This document shows, one piece after another, positions 1 through 10,055 of a DNA stretch of 64,000 nucleotides. Where the stretch lies: positions 124,001 to 188,000 of the forward strand of contig CAWGEH010000013.1 of NCBI GenBank assembly GCA_963821505.1, in the 5' to 3' direction. Each line of letters begins with the position of its first letter. Positions within the stretch are counted from its first letter, which is position 1. Source of the stretch: VAZQ01 sp963821505. GTDB lineage: Bacteria; Pseudomonadota; Alphaproteobacteria; Rhizobiales; Xanthobacteraceae. The notes beneath the pieces were generated by a model. That model worked only from the letters and a program-made list of their open reading frames with translations. It made no database searches and was not told where the DNA came from. Position numbers and translations under genes: made by a program.

Positions 1-2
1 GG

Positions 3-83
3 GCCGGCTGGCGATTCGAAGTGGTCGACACGGACGGCCGGCGCATCGACATGATTCTGGTGCAGCGTCAGCCCGAGCATTGA
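3..83 (+). CDS. C-terminal end of a CorC/HlyC (hemolysin-like, CNNM-type) protein, partial
   Basis: The first 26 codons, open from the window edge to TGA at 81-83, read AGWRFEVVDTDGRRID followed by MILVQRQPEH. The G-W-R-F-E-V-V-D-x-D-G-R-R-I-D pattern is the typical end of the CorC/HlyC transporter-associated domain, which follows the CBS pair in CNNM/TlyC-type membrane proteins. Only the last beta strands are present, so the start, membrane domain and CBS domains lie outside the window. The family is linked to Mg2+/Co2+ homeostasis. The family call is reasonably sure; a specific function cannot be given from the tail. Confidence 0.65.
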   Translation, partial: AGWRFEVVDTDGRRIDMILVQRQPEH

Positions 84-180
84 CCAAAGCCACGTGCCGC
101 GGGATCGAGCCCGTGGTGCACAACGGCGGTCGGCCCCGGATATCGTTTGCACGCCGATAGCTTCTGCGGTCTCCGGCGGT

Positions 181-355
181 CTTTATGCAGCGCTTATAAG
201 AATAGCCGGGCTTCCATCTCGAATTCATATGTAGTGATGGGCACATCGGGGCACGGCAAAAAGAGACCGGGCGGGCGGTAGCATCCGATGCTCCTCACCG
301 CCGAAGTGGGTTCCGGGAGACATCCCGCAAGACCAAAACTAAGGAGAGCCCTTCG
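181..355 (+). repeat. Leader/promoter copy A (duplicated at 5797-5985)
   Basis: This non-coding stretch directly upstream of the gene at 356 shares ordered blocks with 5797-5985: CTTTAT at 181, TCTCGAATTCATAT at 217-230, TGATG-GCACAT near 235-246, and a leader GGGAGAxATCCCGCAAGACC from 315 that runs into AAGGAGAG and CTTCGATGACCGC at the start codon. The spacing is similar but the in-between sequence differs, which suggests selection on the blocks. It is probably a shared promoter plus 5' UTR. The regulator is unknown; I see no obvious sigma-32 or EcfG consensus. Confidence 0.6.
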
Positions 356-859
356 ATGACCGCCCTGATCCTGCGAGCGACGTCACTCCTCGAGGAGGTC
401 GTGCCGAAGACGCACGCCCTCTACCTGCGGTTCACGCGCGCTCTCGATGCGTTGGCTGACGCGAGGATACGCAATGCGGTGCCCGAGTGGCAGCTGCGCA
501 AGGCCCGGCGCGATGTCGATCGCTACCGCCGGCTGATGCACCACGAGTTCGAGGACACGCTCGACCTGTCCAAATCGCGGGCCTACGATTGCGCTCTCGA
601 TATCCTCGGGGTGTATAAATTGACCGGCAACTTTCATGTCAACCTCGAAATCGTCCTCGAGGATCTTGGCGCCTTCGACAAGGTCACGTTCGAGATCGTG
701 CCGAACTCCCACCTGCCTTATCACCCGGACTGCCGGCGTGTCGTGTTCCGGCCCAACGAGAACGTTCACATGGACAGGTTCAGGGCAATCATGCGGTCCA
801 TAAGCGACCGCATCGGCTTCGATGCGGCACCGCCGTGGTGGGTCAGAGTATTTCACTAG
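356..859 (+). CDS. Conserved hypothetical protein, paralogue of 5986-6216
   Basis: A 167-aa protein without a signal peptide or membrane segment. Residues 1-65 are helical and charged and match the short protein at 5986 closely: both begin MTAL, have K-x-x-A-L-Y-x-x-F-x-R-A-L-D, and share R-N-A-V-P-E-W-x-L-R followed by R-Y-R-R-L-M-H. The remaining ~100 residues (VNLEIVLEDLGAFD, then a C-terminal R-V-V-F-R-P region) have no counterpart in the short copy and look like a small alpha/beta domain. The start is fixed by AAGGAGAG 7 bases upstream. It lies just ahead of the kdp operon with a duplicated leader, so shared regulation is likely. The function is unknown. Confidence 0.75.
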   Translation: MTALILRATSLLEEVVPKTHALYLRFTRALDALADARIRNAVPEWQLRKARRDVDRYRRLMHHEFEDTLDLSKSRAYDCALDILGVYKLTGNFHVNLEIVLEDLGAFDKVTFEIVPNSHLPYHPDCRRVVFRPNENVHMDRFRAIMRSISDRIGFDAAPPWWVRVFH

Positions 860-975
860 CTCAGCTTTGAGTGGGCGAACATGGAGTAAATATCTCGAGG
901 TCCTTGCCTTAGGTACGCACTAAGTACAGATTATTTTCCATCGCAATAATCGATCTGCCAACCAAGAGGCGCAAA

Positions 976-1083
976 GTGCTTTCGATCATCCTCATGCTCC
1001 TCCTCTTGGTTGGGTCCTTCGGCCTGTTTGCCGGACTGGTATTCTTTTCAGAGAGCGTGATCGCGCCCGAGTCGACATCGTGA
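976..1083 (+). CDS. Small single-span membrane protein upstream of kdpF
   Basis: A GTG-started 35-aa frame preceded by AAGAGG, reading MLSIILMLLLLVGSFGLFAG and then LVFFSESVIAPESTS. It has one strongly hydrophobic helix and a short polar tail, the usual shape of small transporter-associated membrane peptides. The stop is 38 bases before kdpF, so it could be the first gene of the kdp transcript. An in-frame ATG at 994 is an alternative start. No family was recognised, and a tiny hydrophobic frame could be spurious; position and ribosome-binding site are the main support. Confidence 0.45.
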   Translation: MLSIILMLLLLVGSFGLFAGLVFFSESVIAPESTS

Positions 1084-1121
1084 GCCGGCTGCATCGGCAA
1101 CCAGCCAAGCTGGGAACGGAC

Positions 1122-1205
1122 ATGGCCTTGTACATGCTGTTGGCGATGGTCTTGGCTCTCGTCATCTATCTCTTCTACGCGGTGATTCATCCGGAACGAT
1201 TTTGA
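1122..1205 (+). CDS. kdpF: KdpF, small subunit of the Kdp K+-ATPase
   Basis: A 27-aa peptide with one transmembrane helix (YMLLAMVLALVIYLFYAVI) ending H-P-E-R-F. Length, single helix and the final x-E-x-F match KdpF, the lipid-like stabilising subunit of KdpFABC in the inner membrane. It ends 18 bases before kdpA, as in other kdpFABC operons. It is too short for routine gene finders. Identification rests on position, length and the tail motif. Confidence 0.85.
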   Translation: MALYMLLAMVLALVIYLFYAVIHPERF

Positions 1206-1223
1206 TCGCCACCCGAGGAACCC

Positions 1224-2943
1224 ATGACATCGCAGGGCTGGCTGCAGGTCGGATCGACGCTGCTGCTCGGATTTGTGATCAGCATTATGGTGGGGCGCTA
1301 TCTGGCCGCAGTGGTGACCGGGCGCAGGACCGTGTTCGATCGCCTGTTCGATCCAATCGACAATTTCATCTACTTGCTGATCGGGCGGCGGATCTGCGGC
1401 CAGGCGATGGACTGGAAGGCCTATACGCTGCATATGCTGGCGACGAACCTGGTCATGGCCTTGATCATTTTTCTGGTCCTGGTGTTTCAGGACCGGCTGC
1501 CGCTCAATTCTCGGCACTTCGCCGGTATGGAGCCGATGCTCGCTTTCAACACGGCTGTCAGCTTCATCACCAACACGGACTGGCAGGCCTATGGCGGCGA
1601 GACGACGCTATCGAACTTCAGCCAGATGGCGGCAATCACCTTCCCGATGTTCACCTCGGCCACCACCGGCTTCGTGGTCGCCATGGCGTTCATCCGCGCC
1701 TTCACGGTGAAGGACGGCGGTGCCGACCTCGGCAATTTCTACCGGGACCTGGTCCGCTTCACCACGCGCGTGCTGATGCCTGCTTCGTTCGTGCTCGCGT
1801 TGCTGATGATTCAGCAAGGCGAGCCGCAGACCCTCGCCGCCGGCATCACCGCGCATACGGTGCAGGGAGCAGACCAGACGATCGCGCTCGGTCCGGTGGC
1901 CTCGTTCGAGACCATCAAGCACCTGGGCACCAACGGCGGCCGCCAACGCCGCCCATCCCTACGAGAATCCGACCCCAATCACCAACCTAGTGCAGACGCT
2001 GCTGATGATCATCTTGCCCAGCTCGATCGTAATTTGCTTCGGCGAGATGATCGGCAACCGCCGACAAGGCTGGGTCCTCTACGGCGTCATGGGCGCGCTG
2101 CTGATTCTTTTCCTGCCGGTCGTCGTCGTGCCGGAACAGGCCGGCACGCCGCTCCTGGCGAAGGCGGGCATCGAGATAGCCGCCAGCCCGACCCAGCCCG
2201 GGGGCAACATGGAGGGCAAGGAGACGCGCTTCGGCGTTGCCCAGAGCGGATTGTTCGACAGCATCACCACTACCTTCACGACCGGCAGCGTGAACTCCAT
2301 GCTCGACAGCTTCACGCCGATCGGTGGCATGGGGGCCTTCATCGGCATGATGCTGCAATGCGTCTTTGGCGGGAAGGGCGTGGGCTTTCTAATGGCGCTC
2401 GTCTACGGAATCATCGCCGTCTTCGTCGCCGGCCTCATGGTCGGGCGCACGCCGGAGTTCCTCGGCAAGAAGATCGAGAAGCCCGAGATCGTTCTGGTCT
2501 CGCTGACGCTGCTGATCCACCCGCTGGTGATTCTCGCGCCTACCGGCTGGTCAGTGGTCGCGCCCTACGGCGTCGCGTCGATGAGCAACGCGGCGATGCA
2601 CGGCTATTCCGAAGTGCTCTACGCCTTCACCACTTCCGCCGCCAACAATGGCTCCGCCTTCGCCGGACTGAATGGCAATACGCCTTGGTACAATTTAGCG
2701 ACCGGCATCGTCATCCTGCTCGGCCGCTATCCGCCGATCATCTTCATGATGGCGGTGGCCGGATCGTTGGCGGCGAAACCCACGGTGCCGGCCACGCGCG
2801 GCACCCTGCGGACCGACAGCTTGAAATTTGGGACGTTTTGGCTCGGCACCATCCTGGTGGTGGGCGCACTCACGTTCTTCCCCGCGCTCGTGCTCGGACC
2901 GATCGCCGAGTTCTTCGCCATGAAGAGCGGTCTCCTCTTCTGA
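1224..2943 (+). pseudogene. kdpA: KdpA, K+-translocating channel subunit, frameshifted in the selectivity filter
   Basis: KdpA is the K+-selective channel-like subunit of the Kdp ATPase. The first frame (1224 to about 1943) has the N-terminus, filter loop P1 (TNTDWQAYGGE) and ends after L-G-T-N-G-G. The protein resumes in another frame with ANAAHPYENPTPITN and continues through P3 (TTGSVNSM) and P4 (SAANNGSAFAG) to the TGA at 2943. Relative to the family sequence GTNGGGFFxANAAHPYENP, about 11 bases coding G-F-F are missing at about 1943, removing the core of filter loop P2 and shifting the frame. With 11 bases restored the gene would code 576 aa, a normal length. It is either a sequencing error or an inactivating mutation. 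The flanking kdpF, kdpB and kdpC are intact. Confidence 0.9.
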
Positions 2944-2980
2944 GCCGACGCGCGACGCGCTCGTGCGCAGAGCAACGAAC

Positions 2981-5074
<2,094 letters not shown>

Positions 5075-5085
5075 GGAGTCGCGAC

Positions 5086-5721
5086 ATGCGCGACATCGTG
5101 ACGGGCGCCATACGGGCTTCCTTGGTGACGTGGCTGCTGTGCGGCCTCGCCTATCCGCTGGCGCTGACCGGACTGGGGCAATGGCTGATGCCGTTCCAGG
5201 CCAACGGCAGCCTGGAAAGGAAACCGGATGGCGCCGTCATCGGCTCGCGGCTGATCGGGCAAGCGTGGAATGGCCCGCAGTGGTTTCACGGCCGCCCTTC
5301 GGCGACCGTCGACACGGACCCGACTGATCCGGCGAAAACGGTGCCAATCCCCTACAACGCGGCAGGTTCGGGCGGTTCCAATCTCGGCCCGACCAGCAAC
5401 GATTTGTTGCAGCGCCTGTTGGGAGATCGCGAAGCGCTGGAAACCACGCAACCGGAGCTGAAGGGCGCAATGCTTCCGGCGGATATGCTGACGACGTCGG
5501 CCTCGGGTCTCGATCCGGATATCAGCCCGGCCAATGCGGCGCTGCAAGTCGCCCGCGTGGCGCGGGCGCGCGGTGTCCCGCCGGCGGATATCAATTCTCT
5601 CCTCGAGCGCCGGATCACCGGCCGCAGTCTCGGCATCTTCGGCGAGCCGCGCGTGAACGTTCTGGATTTGAATCTCGCCCTGCAGCGCGCTTATCCAGTT
5701 CCGGGTCGAATCGAACGATAG
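5086..5721 (+). CDS. kdpC: KdpC, accessory subunit of the K+-ATPase
   Basis: A 211-aa protein with one N-terminal membrane helix (residues 9-33) and a periplasmic domain. Family signatures are G-S-x-L-I-G-Q at about residue 55, W-F-H-G-R-P-S, Y-N-A-A-x-S-G-G-S-N-L-G-P-T, D-x-L-T-T-S-A-S-G-L-D-P-D-I-S-P and the C-terminal F-G-E-P-R-V-N-V-L-x-L-N. KdpC stabilises the complex and raises its ATP affinity. It lies 11 bases after kdpB in the same operon. No kdpD or kdpE follows in the window, so the sensor kinase/regulator pair is either elsewhere or absent. Confidence 0.96.
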   Translation: MRDIVTGAIRASLVTWLLCGLAYPLALTGLGQWLMPFQANGSLERKPDGAVIGSRLIGQAWNGPQWFHGRPSATVDTDPTDPAKTVPIPYNAAGSGGSNLGPTSNDLLQRLLGDREALETTQPELKGAMLPADMLTTSASGLDPDISPANAALQVARVARARGVPPADINSLLERRITGRSLGIFGEPRVNVLDLNLALQRAYPVPGRIER

Positions 5722-5796
5722 CTACGCGAGAACCCTTACGATTTGAATATCGCTGCTCCGCGCCCTCTCAACGAGGCCTTTCAGCACCCTGGCGAT

Positions 5797-5985
5797 CTTT
5801 ATACCGCACTTATGAAATTAGGTCGGATTCTCTCTCGAATTCATATCCCTTGATGAGCACATTGGCGGCACGGGTCGAAATGATCCGCGCCGCGCGGTGC
5901 CCTGCCACATCCGAATCGTTGGCACCGCAAGCCACGAATGGCCCGGGAGATATCCCGCAAGACCAACAACAAAGGAGAGACTTCG
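5797..5985 (+). repeat. Leader/promoter copy B (duplicate of 181-355)
   Basis: This stretch follows kdpC and repeats the ordered blocks of copy A: CTTTAT at 5797, TCTCGAATTCATAT at 5833-5846, TGATG-GCACAT just after, and GGGAGATATCCCGCAAGACC leading to AAAGGAGAGACTTCG before the ATG at 5986. The inner part of the leader, GGGAGATATCCC, is palindromic. The blocks probably carry a common promoter and a regulatory 5' UTR. Together the two copies frame the kdp operon. Confidence 0.6.
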
Positions 5986-6216
5986 ATGACCGCTTTAGCC
6001 TTGGAAGCCGCGCCATTCATCAGGATGGTTGCGCCGAAGATGCAGGCCCTTTACCGCGCCTTCCTGCGCGCGCTCGATGATTTCACCGAATCCAAGATGC
6101 GCAACGCAGTACCCGAGTGGGAGTTGCGCAGGGTGCAGCGCGAGGTCAACCGCTATCGCCGGTTGATGCACGCCAACCGCGCAGCCCCGGTCGGGACCGC
6201 GCGGGCCGGCCGCTGA
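5986..6216 (+). CDS. Conserved hypothetical protein, short paralogue of 356-859
   Basis: A 76-aa charged, probably helical protein without membrane segments. It matches the first 65 residues of the gene at 356 (MTAL start, K-M-Q-A-L-Y-R-A-F-L-R-A-L-D, R-N-A-V-P-E-W-E-L-R, N-R-Y-R-R-L-M-H), then ends in a short Ala/Arg-rich tail where the long copy has an extra domain. The start is set by AAAGGAGAG with 6-base spacing. Duplication of both gene and leader on each side of kdp suggests the ancestral unit was copied around or with the operon. The function is unknown; the family looks restricted to Bradyrhizobium-like bacteria. Confidence 0.75.
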   Translation: MTALALEAAPFIRMVAPKMQALYRAFLRALDDFTESKMRNAVPEWELRRVQREVNRYRRLMHANRAAPVGTARAGR

Positions 6217-6326
6217 CGATGTCGCGCATTCCAACATGGCGAGGGGGCCTGGCGAGGGGCGCGCAGGGAACCAGACGGCTGTCGATGCATGGCCGAGCGC
6301 GCCCCTCGCATCCCAGGAGCATTCAC

Positions 6327-6530
6327 ATGATTGCGTTCGTTCATGCCAGCCGGCGTCTCGTAGGTCGGACTGTTGCGAGAGCGCTCGACCTCTTCTCGGA
6401 TATGCGCGACGCAATCGTGGAAGCGCGCGAGAGCCGGCGCAAGCTCGAAGCGGAGCTATTCCGCAACCGGTATCACCTGTCATCGAAAAACGACGACGAT
6501 CTCCCGATCGTACGCTGCGGCATTCCATAA
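6327..6530 (+). CDS. Small hypothetical protein
   Basis: A 67-aa protein starting MIAFVHASRRLVGRTVARAL, with a central charged helix (E-A-R-E-S-R-R-K-L-E-A-E-L-F-R-N-R-Y-H-L) and no membrane span. The ATG is preceded by CAGGAGC at good spacing. It lies between the short paralogue at 5986 and the next small gene, all on the plus strand, so they may share a transcript. It resembles small DUF-type rhizobial proteins, but no family was recognised. Confidence 0.6.
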   Translation: MIAFVHASRRLVGRTVARALDLFSDMRDAIVEARESRRKLEAELFRNRYHLSSKNDDDLPIVRCGIP

Positions 6531-6552
6531 CCCAAACCAAAGGAGAAGTGTC

Positions 6553-6831
6553 ATGGACAAACCTCCCTCGCCGAGTCGTTCCAACCCCTCGCTCTTCCTG
6601 ATCGGCAAGAACAGCCGCGGCAACTGGGTCGTTCAGGATCAAAAAGGCCTTTGCGGTGGCCTGTTCGTCGACCGCGCCGAAGCCCTGAAATTTGCCATGT
6701 TCGAGAACGGGAACCGGCCGCAGGCGGTGATCATGGTCCCCGGCATTCTCGAGCTCGATATGAACGGCAATCCGCGCGCCAGTGGCGACGCCACGTCCAG
6801 CACGCAGGCCCCGGTTGCGCGCGCCGCCTAG
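6553..6831 (+). CDS. Conserved hypothetical protein (92 aa)
   Basis: A 92-aa soluble protein with a strong ribosome-binding site (AAAGGAGAAG, 4 bases before ATG). After a Pro/Ser-rich start it reads SLFLIGKNSRGNWVVQD, GLCGGLFVDRAEALKFAMFE and a beta-rich end, P-x-A-V-I-M-V-P-G-I-L-E-L. This compact alpha/beta pattern recurs in Bradyrhizobium-type genomes but has no role known to me. The final 20 residues are low-complexity. It lies 22 bases after the preceding gene, so co-transcription is likely. Confidence 0.7.
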   Translation: MDKPPSPSRSNPSLFLIGKNSRGNWVVQDQKGLCGGLFVDRAEALKFAMFENGNRPQAVIMVPGILELDMNGNPRASGDATSSTQAPVARAA

Positions 6832-6883
6832 CCGTTACCACCCCACGTCAGCTCTGAACCTGTGCACCTGAACGGTGGCAATC

Positions 6884-7333
6884 ATGATCCGGTCACGTCT
6901 CACCACCCCCGCAAACGAGCGAATCATCGAACCGATGATTGCCCTGGCACGCTGCTCGAAGCTGCAGCGAATCATCGTAGCGGGCGCGAAAAGCGCCGAG
7001 CTCATGTTCGAGATGCATCGCCGCGGCTATGTTCGGGTGGCGACGACCGCCAATTGCGGCCTTCCGGCCGGGCAATACGATGTGGCACTCGTCGATTGGC
7101 GGCAGCGCTCGGTCAAAGCGCTCGAGACGACGCTTGATTGGCTGGTGGAATTCATAGGTCCCACAGGCGTGCTGGTCGTCTGGGTCGACCCCCAGGAGCG
7201 CGCCGACAACCGGACCCTCCGCTCCACGCTGGAAAGGCATGGCCTGATCGTCGAGGCGGGCACCATCCGTGAGCACGGCTCCGCCGTTTCGGCGCAGCGA
7301 TGCGAAATGAACCCGATCTCCAAAGTCGCGTGA
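6884..7333 (+). CDS. Hypothetical protein with Rossmann/methyltransferase-like features
   Basis: A 149-aa soluble protein. Features are an early hydrophobic strand (QRIIVAGAKSAELMFEMHRRGY), then Y-D-V-A-L-V-D-W-R and GPTGVLVVWVDPQE, and a C-terminal L-x-x-H-G-L-I-V-E-A-G. The order of strands and the late glycine-rich turn recall the second half of class I SAM-dependent methyltransferases, but no clear SAM-binding motif I is visible, so this is only a suggestion. ATG 6884 is used; a GTG lies 9 bases upstream. It ends 10 bases before the DapA-like gene and is probably co-transcribed with it. Confidence 0.65.
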   Translation: MIRSRLTTPANERIIEPMIALARCSKLQRIIVAGAKSAELMFEMHRRGYVRVATTANCGLPAGQYDVALVDWRQRSVKALETTLDWLVEFIGPTGVLVVWVDPQERADNRTLRSTLERHGLIVEAGTIREHGSAVSAQRCEMNPISKVA

Positions 7334-7343
7334 GGTGCCGTCC

Positions 7344-8345
7344 ATGTCCGCACTGGGACGTCACGTCTTGCGGCTCCGCGGCTACGCCCCTGACCTTCCG
7401 ACGCCGTTCGACCATGCGGGTGAACTCGACTTCGCCGCGCTCGAACGGCTTTGTCATCGCCAAATCGAGGACGGCGCCAGCGCCTTGATCGTGTGCGCAA
7501 CGACCGGCGAGGCCCCCACCTTGAGCCGAGCCGAGCACGATACGATCGTTCGCGTTGCCGTCGCTGCATCGCACGGCCGGGCTCCGGTGATCGCGGGGGC
7601 AGGCTCGAATTCGACCAGCCAGGCGATCGAATTGGCCAAGGACGCGGAAGCAGCCGGCGCCGATGCCGTTCTCTCTGTCGTGCCCTATTACAACAAGCCG
7701 ACGCAGTCGGGAATGTATCAGCATTTCCGCGCGATCGCCGAAGCGATCGGCCTTCCGGTCATCCTCCACGACGTCCCGTCCCGCACCGTGTGTGGTCTCG
7801 CCGACGACACCATTGCTCGGCTGGCCGAGATGCCGCAATGCATCGGCCTCGAGGATGCGAGCGGCGACATCACCCGCCCGCTCCGCTTGCGCGCATTGCT
7901 GGGTTCCGAGTTCCGGCTGTTGTCGGGCGATGACGCGACTGCGCTTGCCTTCTTCGCACAGGGCGGCGACGGCTGCATTTCCGTTGCCTCGAATGCGGCG
8001 CCCGGTCTTTGCCGTGCGATGTATTTAGCGTGGAAGCAGGGCGAGGTCGCTCGCGCCCAGCAGCTCGCATCGGTGGTCGCGCTTCTGGCCGCCGCGCTAT
8101 TGCGCGAAAGCAACCCGGTTCCGGTCAAGTATGCATTGAGCCTAATGAATCTCATGTCGCCGCAGGTCCGCTTGCCGCTCGTCGAATTGAAGAGCGAGAC
8201 CAAGGCCGAAATCGAAAGGCTCTTGGTGCACATGGGCGCGAAATATTCCGGCTACATGATCGGTGAGGTGACCCAAGGGGATCGTAGTGCTGTTCCATCC
8301 GACGATCGCGCGCGAGCCAAACCGAAATTCGTGGTAGTTTCGTAG
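7344..8345 (+). CDS. DapA/NAL-superfamily protein lacking the Schiff-base lysine
   Basis: A 333-aa protein with the DHDPS/N-acetylneuraminate-lyase TIM-barrel fold. It has LPTPFDHAGELDFAALE at the start, the pyruvate-carboxylate loop TTGE (residues about 55-58), APVIAGAGSNSTSQAIEL, the tyrosine motif PYYNKPTQSGMYQHF and LSGDDATALAF. Family members form a Schiff base with pyruvate through Lys in G-x-K-E/D-A-S/T-G-D. Here the motif is I-G-L-E-D-A-S-G-D, so Glu170 replaces Lys. The change needs one base (AAG to GAG at 7851). The protein is therefore unlikely to be an active 4-hydroxy-tetrahydrodipicolinate synthase. No other lysine-biosynthesis gene is nearby. A sequencing error cannot be excluded. 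Confidence 0.85.
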   Translation: MSALGRHVLRLRGYAPDLPTPFDHAGELDFAALERLCHRQIEDGASALIVCATTGEAPTLSRAEHDTIVRVAVAASHGRAPVIAGAGSNSTSQAIELAKDAEAAGADAVLSVVPYYNKPTQSGMYQHFRAIAEAIGLPVILHDVPSRTVCGLADDTIARLAEMPQCIGLEDASGDITRPLRLRALLGSEFRLLSGDDATALAFFAQGGDGCISVASNAAPGLCRAMYLAWKQGEVARAQQLASVVALLAAALLRESNPVPVKYALSLMNLMSPQVRLPLVELKSETKAEIERLLVHMGAKYSGYMIGEVTQGDRSAVPSDDRARAKPKFVVVS

Positions 8346-8564
8346 CGGACTATCGCCCGGTGATCGCTCGCTTTCCGACCCGTGACGGATAGGGGTGGGT
8401 GTCCATGGTTTCCGATGCATCCATGCTTGCGCAGCCCCGCCGTCACACGGGCTTGCATAATCCAATCTCACGAAAGCGGAAATCGCCGGCGCCTGGCTCA
8501 TCGAGCACGATGAAATCAGGCGACGGGTTCCCAGGATTGGAGGGCCGCTCGGATTCGGGACTGG

Positions 8565-8885
8565 TTGCTGCTCCTTCTGCGTTTCGCCATTACCCGGGAT
8601 CCGACGGACGAAGCGGCTGCATTGGCAATGGCCGATGAAATCGACGCGCTCGGGCTGGACTGGAGGCCATCGGCGCCAAGCTTCTTTCGCAGGACAAGCG
8701 CTGAAGTCTGCAAGGCGCTCGTCGCGTCCGATGACGCGAAAAGAACGGCCATTCTCAAAAGGTTTATTGCATGGATTGACGAGCCGCGACTGCAGCAGGC
8801 CTTTCAAGCTGCGGTCGGTCTCGAAGACGGGTCGTCCAAGGACCATCGGCAAGATTTGTGGACGGGCTTGCGGCACTGGAAGTAA
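8565..8885 (+). CDS. Hypothetical protein, possibly with degraded start
   Basis: An alpha-helical, charged frame of about 106 aa: LLLLLRFAITRDPTDEAAAL, ADEIDALGLDWRPSAPSFFRR, E-V-C-K-A-L, F-I-A-W-I-D-E-P-R-L-Q-Q-A-F-Q-A-A-V-G-L. The pattern looks like a real conserved soluble protein. The only start is TTG at 8565 with no ribosome-binding site, and the frame stays open to 8514, where coding-like residues (RIRDW) precede it, so the true start may have been lost. No function can be given. Confidence 0.5.
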   Translation: MLLLLRFAITRDPTDEAAALAMADEIDALGLDWRPSAPSFFRRTSAEVCKALVASDDAKRTAILKRFIAWIDEPRLQQAFQAAVGLEDGSSKDHRQDLWTGLRHWK

Positions 8886-8950
8886 AAACGTAGCCGCGCT
8901 GTCCTGTCGTCCAGTGGGGTCCGACACCGAGACCCCATCTTGTATAACTC

Positions 8951-9151
8951 CTACCGCGGGGCCGAACCGCGGGCTTTGGCCTGCTTCTCGCGCCATTTCG
9001 GGCCGGGCCCGCGCATATAGTATGCCTCGGGCCGATAGGGCTTCGGCTGGTCGGCCATCATTACGGTCCGCAAAGTCTGTGCCACAGCGTCCCATGCCCT
9101 GATAACGAAGAAGGCGAAAGCCGAACTCACGCTTGAGAGCCGACGGTCCAT
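8951..9151 (-). CDS. Small conserved hypothetical protein
   Basis: A 66-aa protein read leftward from ATG at 9151, preceded by AAAGGAG at 7-base spacing. It has an amphipathic N-terminal helix (SSVSSAFAFFVIRAWDAVAQTL) and a C-terminal K-P-Y-R-P-E-A-Y-Y-M-R-G-P-G-P-K-W-R-E-K motif rich in aromatic and basic residues, a composition seen in small rhizobial proteins of unknown role. No catalytic motif is visible. The strong ribosome-binding site is the main reason to accept it. Confidence 0.65.
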   Translation of the reverse strand: MDRRLSSVSSAFAFFVIRAWDAVAQTLRTVMMADQPKPYRPEAYYMRGPGPKWREKQAKARGSAPR

Positions 9152-9180
9152 CTCCAATCTCCTTTCGTCATGAAACTAGT

Positions 9181-9393
9181 TCATGTGAGCATAGGAATTC
9201 GAGATGGCTCGCCCGCCGCCGCTATAAATGCGAAATAGGCGCCGAGGGCAATTGCAGCAATAATAGTGCTTGTCGCTCGTTTCGCCGCGACAGAACGACG
9301 ATCAGAGGAGAAGCCCAGTTTCCAATCGGGTACGGGTCCCCGATCGTCGCCTGCGGGCGGAACCTTTCGTGCCTCGTGGTCGTCAGCCCAGGG
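9181..9393 (-). pseudogene. Remnant of a small membrane protein without a start codon
   Basis: On the minus strand a frame ending at 9181 reads ADDHEARKVPPAGDDRGPVP, then DWKLGFSSDRRSVAAKRA and a hydrophobic helix (TIIAAIALGAYFAFIAAA). This has the look of a real N-cytoplasmic, single-span protein. No start codon with a ribosome-binding site lies in frame; an ATG in a neighbouring frame upstream suggests a frameshift. It fills the gap between the genes at 8951 and 9455. The call rests on composition only. Confidence 0.3.
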
Positions 9394-9454
9394 AACCGGA
9401 GCGCCGCATCCGGGTTTAGCATTACGGGGGCGTCCCGCCGCACGGGAAGACGGC

Positions 9455-10055
9455 ATGGGAATCGGTTCCACAACTGCCAGTGTGCTCGCGATAATGCTGA
9501 TCGGGGCAACGGCCATGCGTGGCGACACAATCGCCGGGACAGACCGATCGGCAGGGCAGCTTGCGCAACCGGCGGCGCCGGCAGCGCCGGCAGCGCAACC
9601 TGAGCAGAATCCGCCACCCGCGGTCCCGTCGACAGCAGCGCCCGCCCCGCCGGCCAATAACCCGAACCCACCGGTCAATAATCCCACCGGAACGCCGGCA
9701 GTCGTCCTCGACGACCAGGACGTCTCCTCCATTCTCGGCAAGAGCGTCCGCAGCAGTGCCGGCGAGGATATGGGACGAATCGTGGATGTGCTCGTCGGCC
9801 GGGACGGACAGAATCCGAGCGGCTGTCATCGACTTCGGCGGATTCCTGGGTATCGGCACACGCAAGGTGGCCATCGATTGGCGCGCGCTGAAATTCGCCC
9901 CCGGAGGCAAACCAAGCGCGATCACCCTGGAGCTTGCCCGCGATCAGGTGAGAGTGGCGCCGGAATACAAGCGAGGTGAGCCGGTGGTGGTGCTCGGCCC
10001 AACGGGCGCAGAGGGAGCCATCCCGTCGAGCGAGGCGGCAGCACCGGAGAAGTGA
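9455..10055 (+). pseudogene. PRC-barrel domain protein with one-base frameshift
   Basis: Residues 1-28 form a signal-like hydrophobic segment, followed by a long Ala/Pro/Asn linker, then a PRC-barrel domain: D-D-Q-D-V-S-S-I-L-G-K-S-V-R-S-S-A-G-E-D-M-G and R-I-V-D-V-L-V-G-R-D-G-Q in the first frame, continuing in the next frame as RAAVIDFGGFLGIGTRKVAI and W-R-A-L-K-F-A. The frame changes at about 9815-9825, so as written the protein stops or runs on wrongly. With one base corrected it would be about 200 aa, exported, with a complete barrel. Its stop overlaps the GTG start of the MFS gene, so both are probably co-transcribed. Confidence 0.75.
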
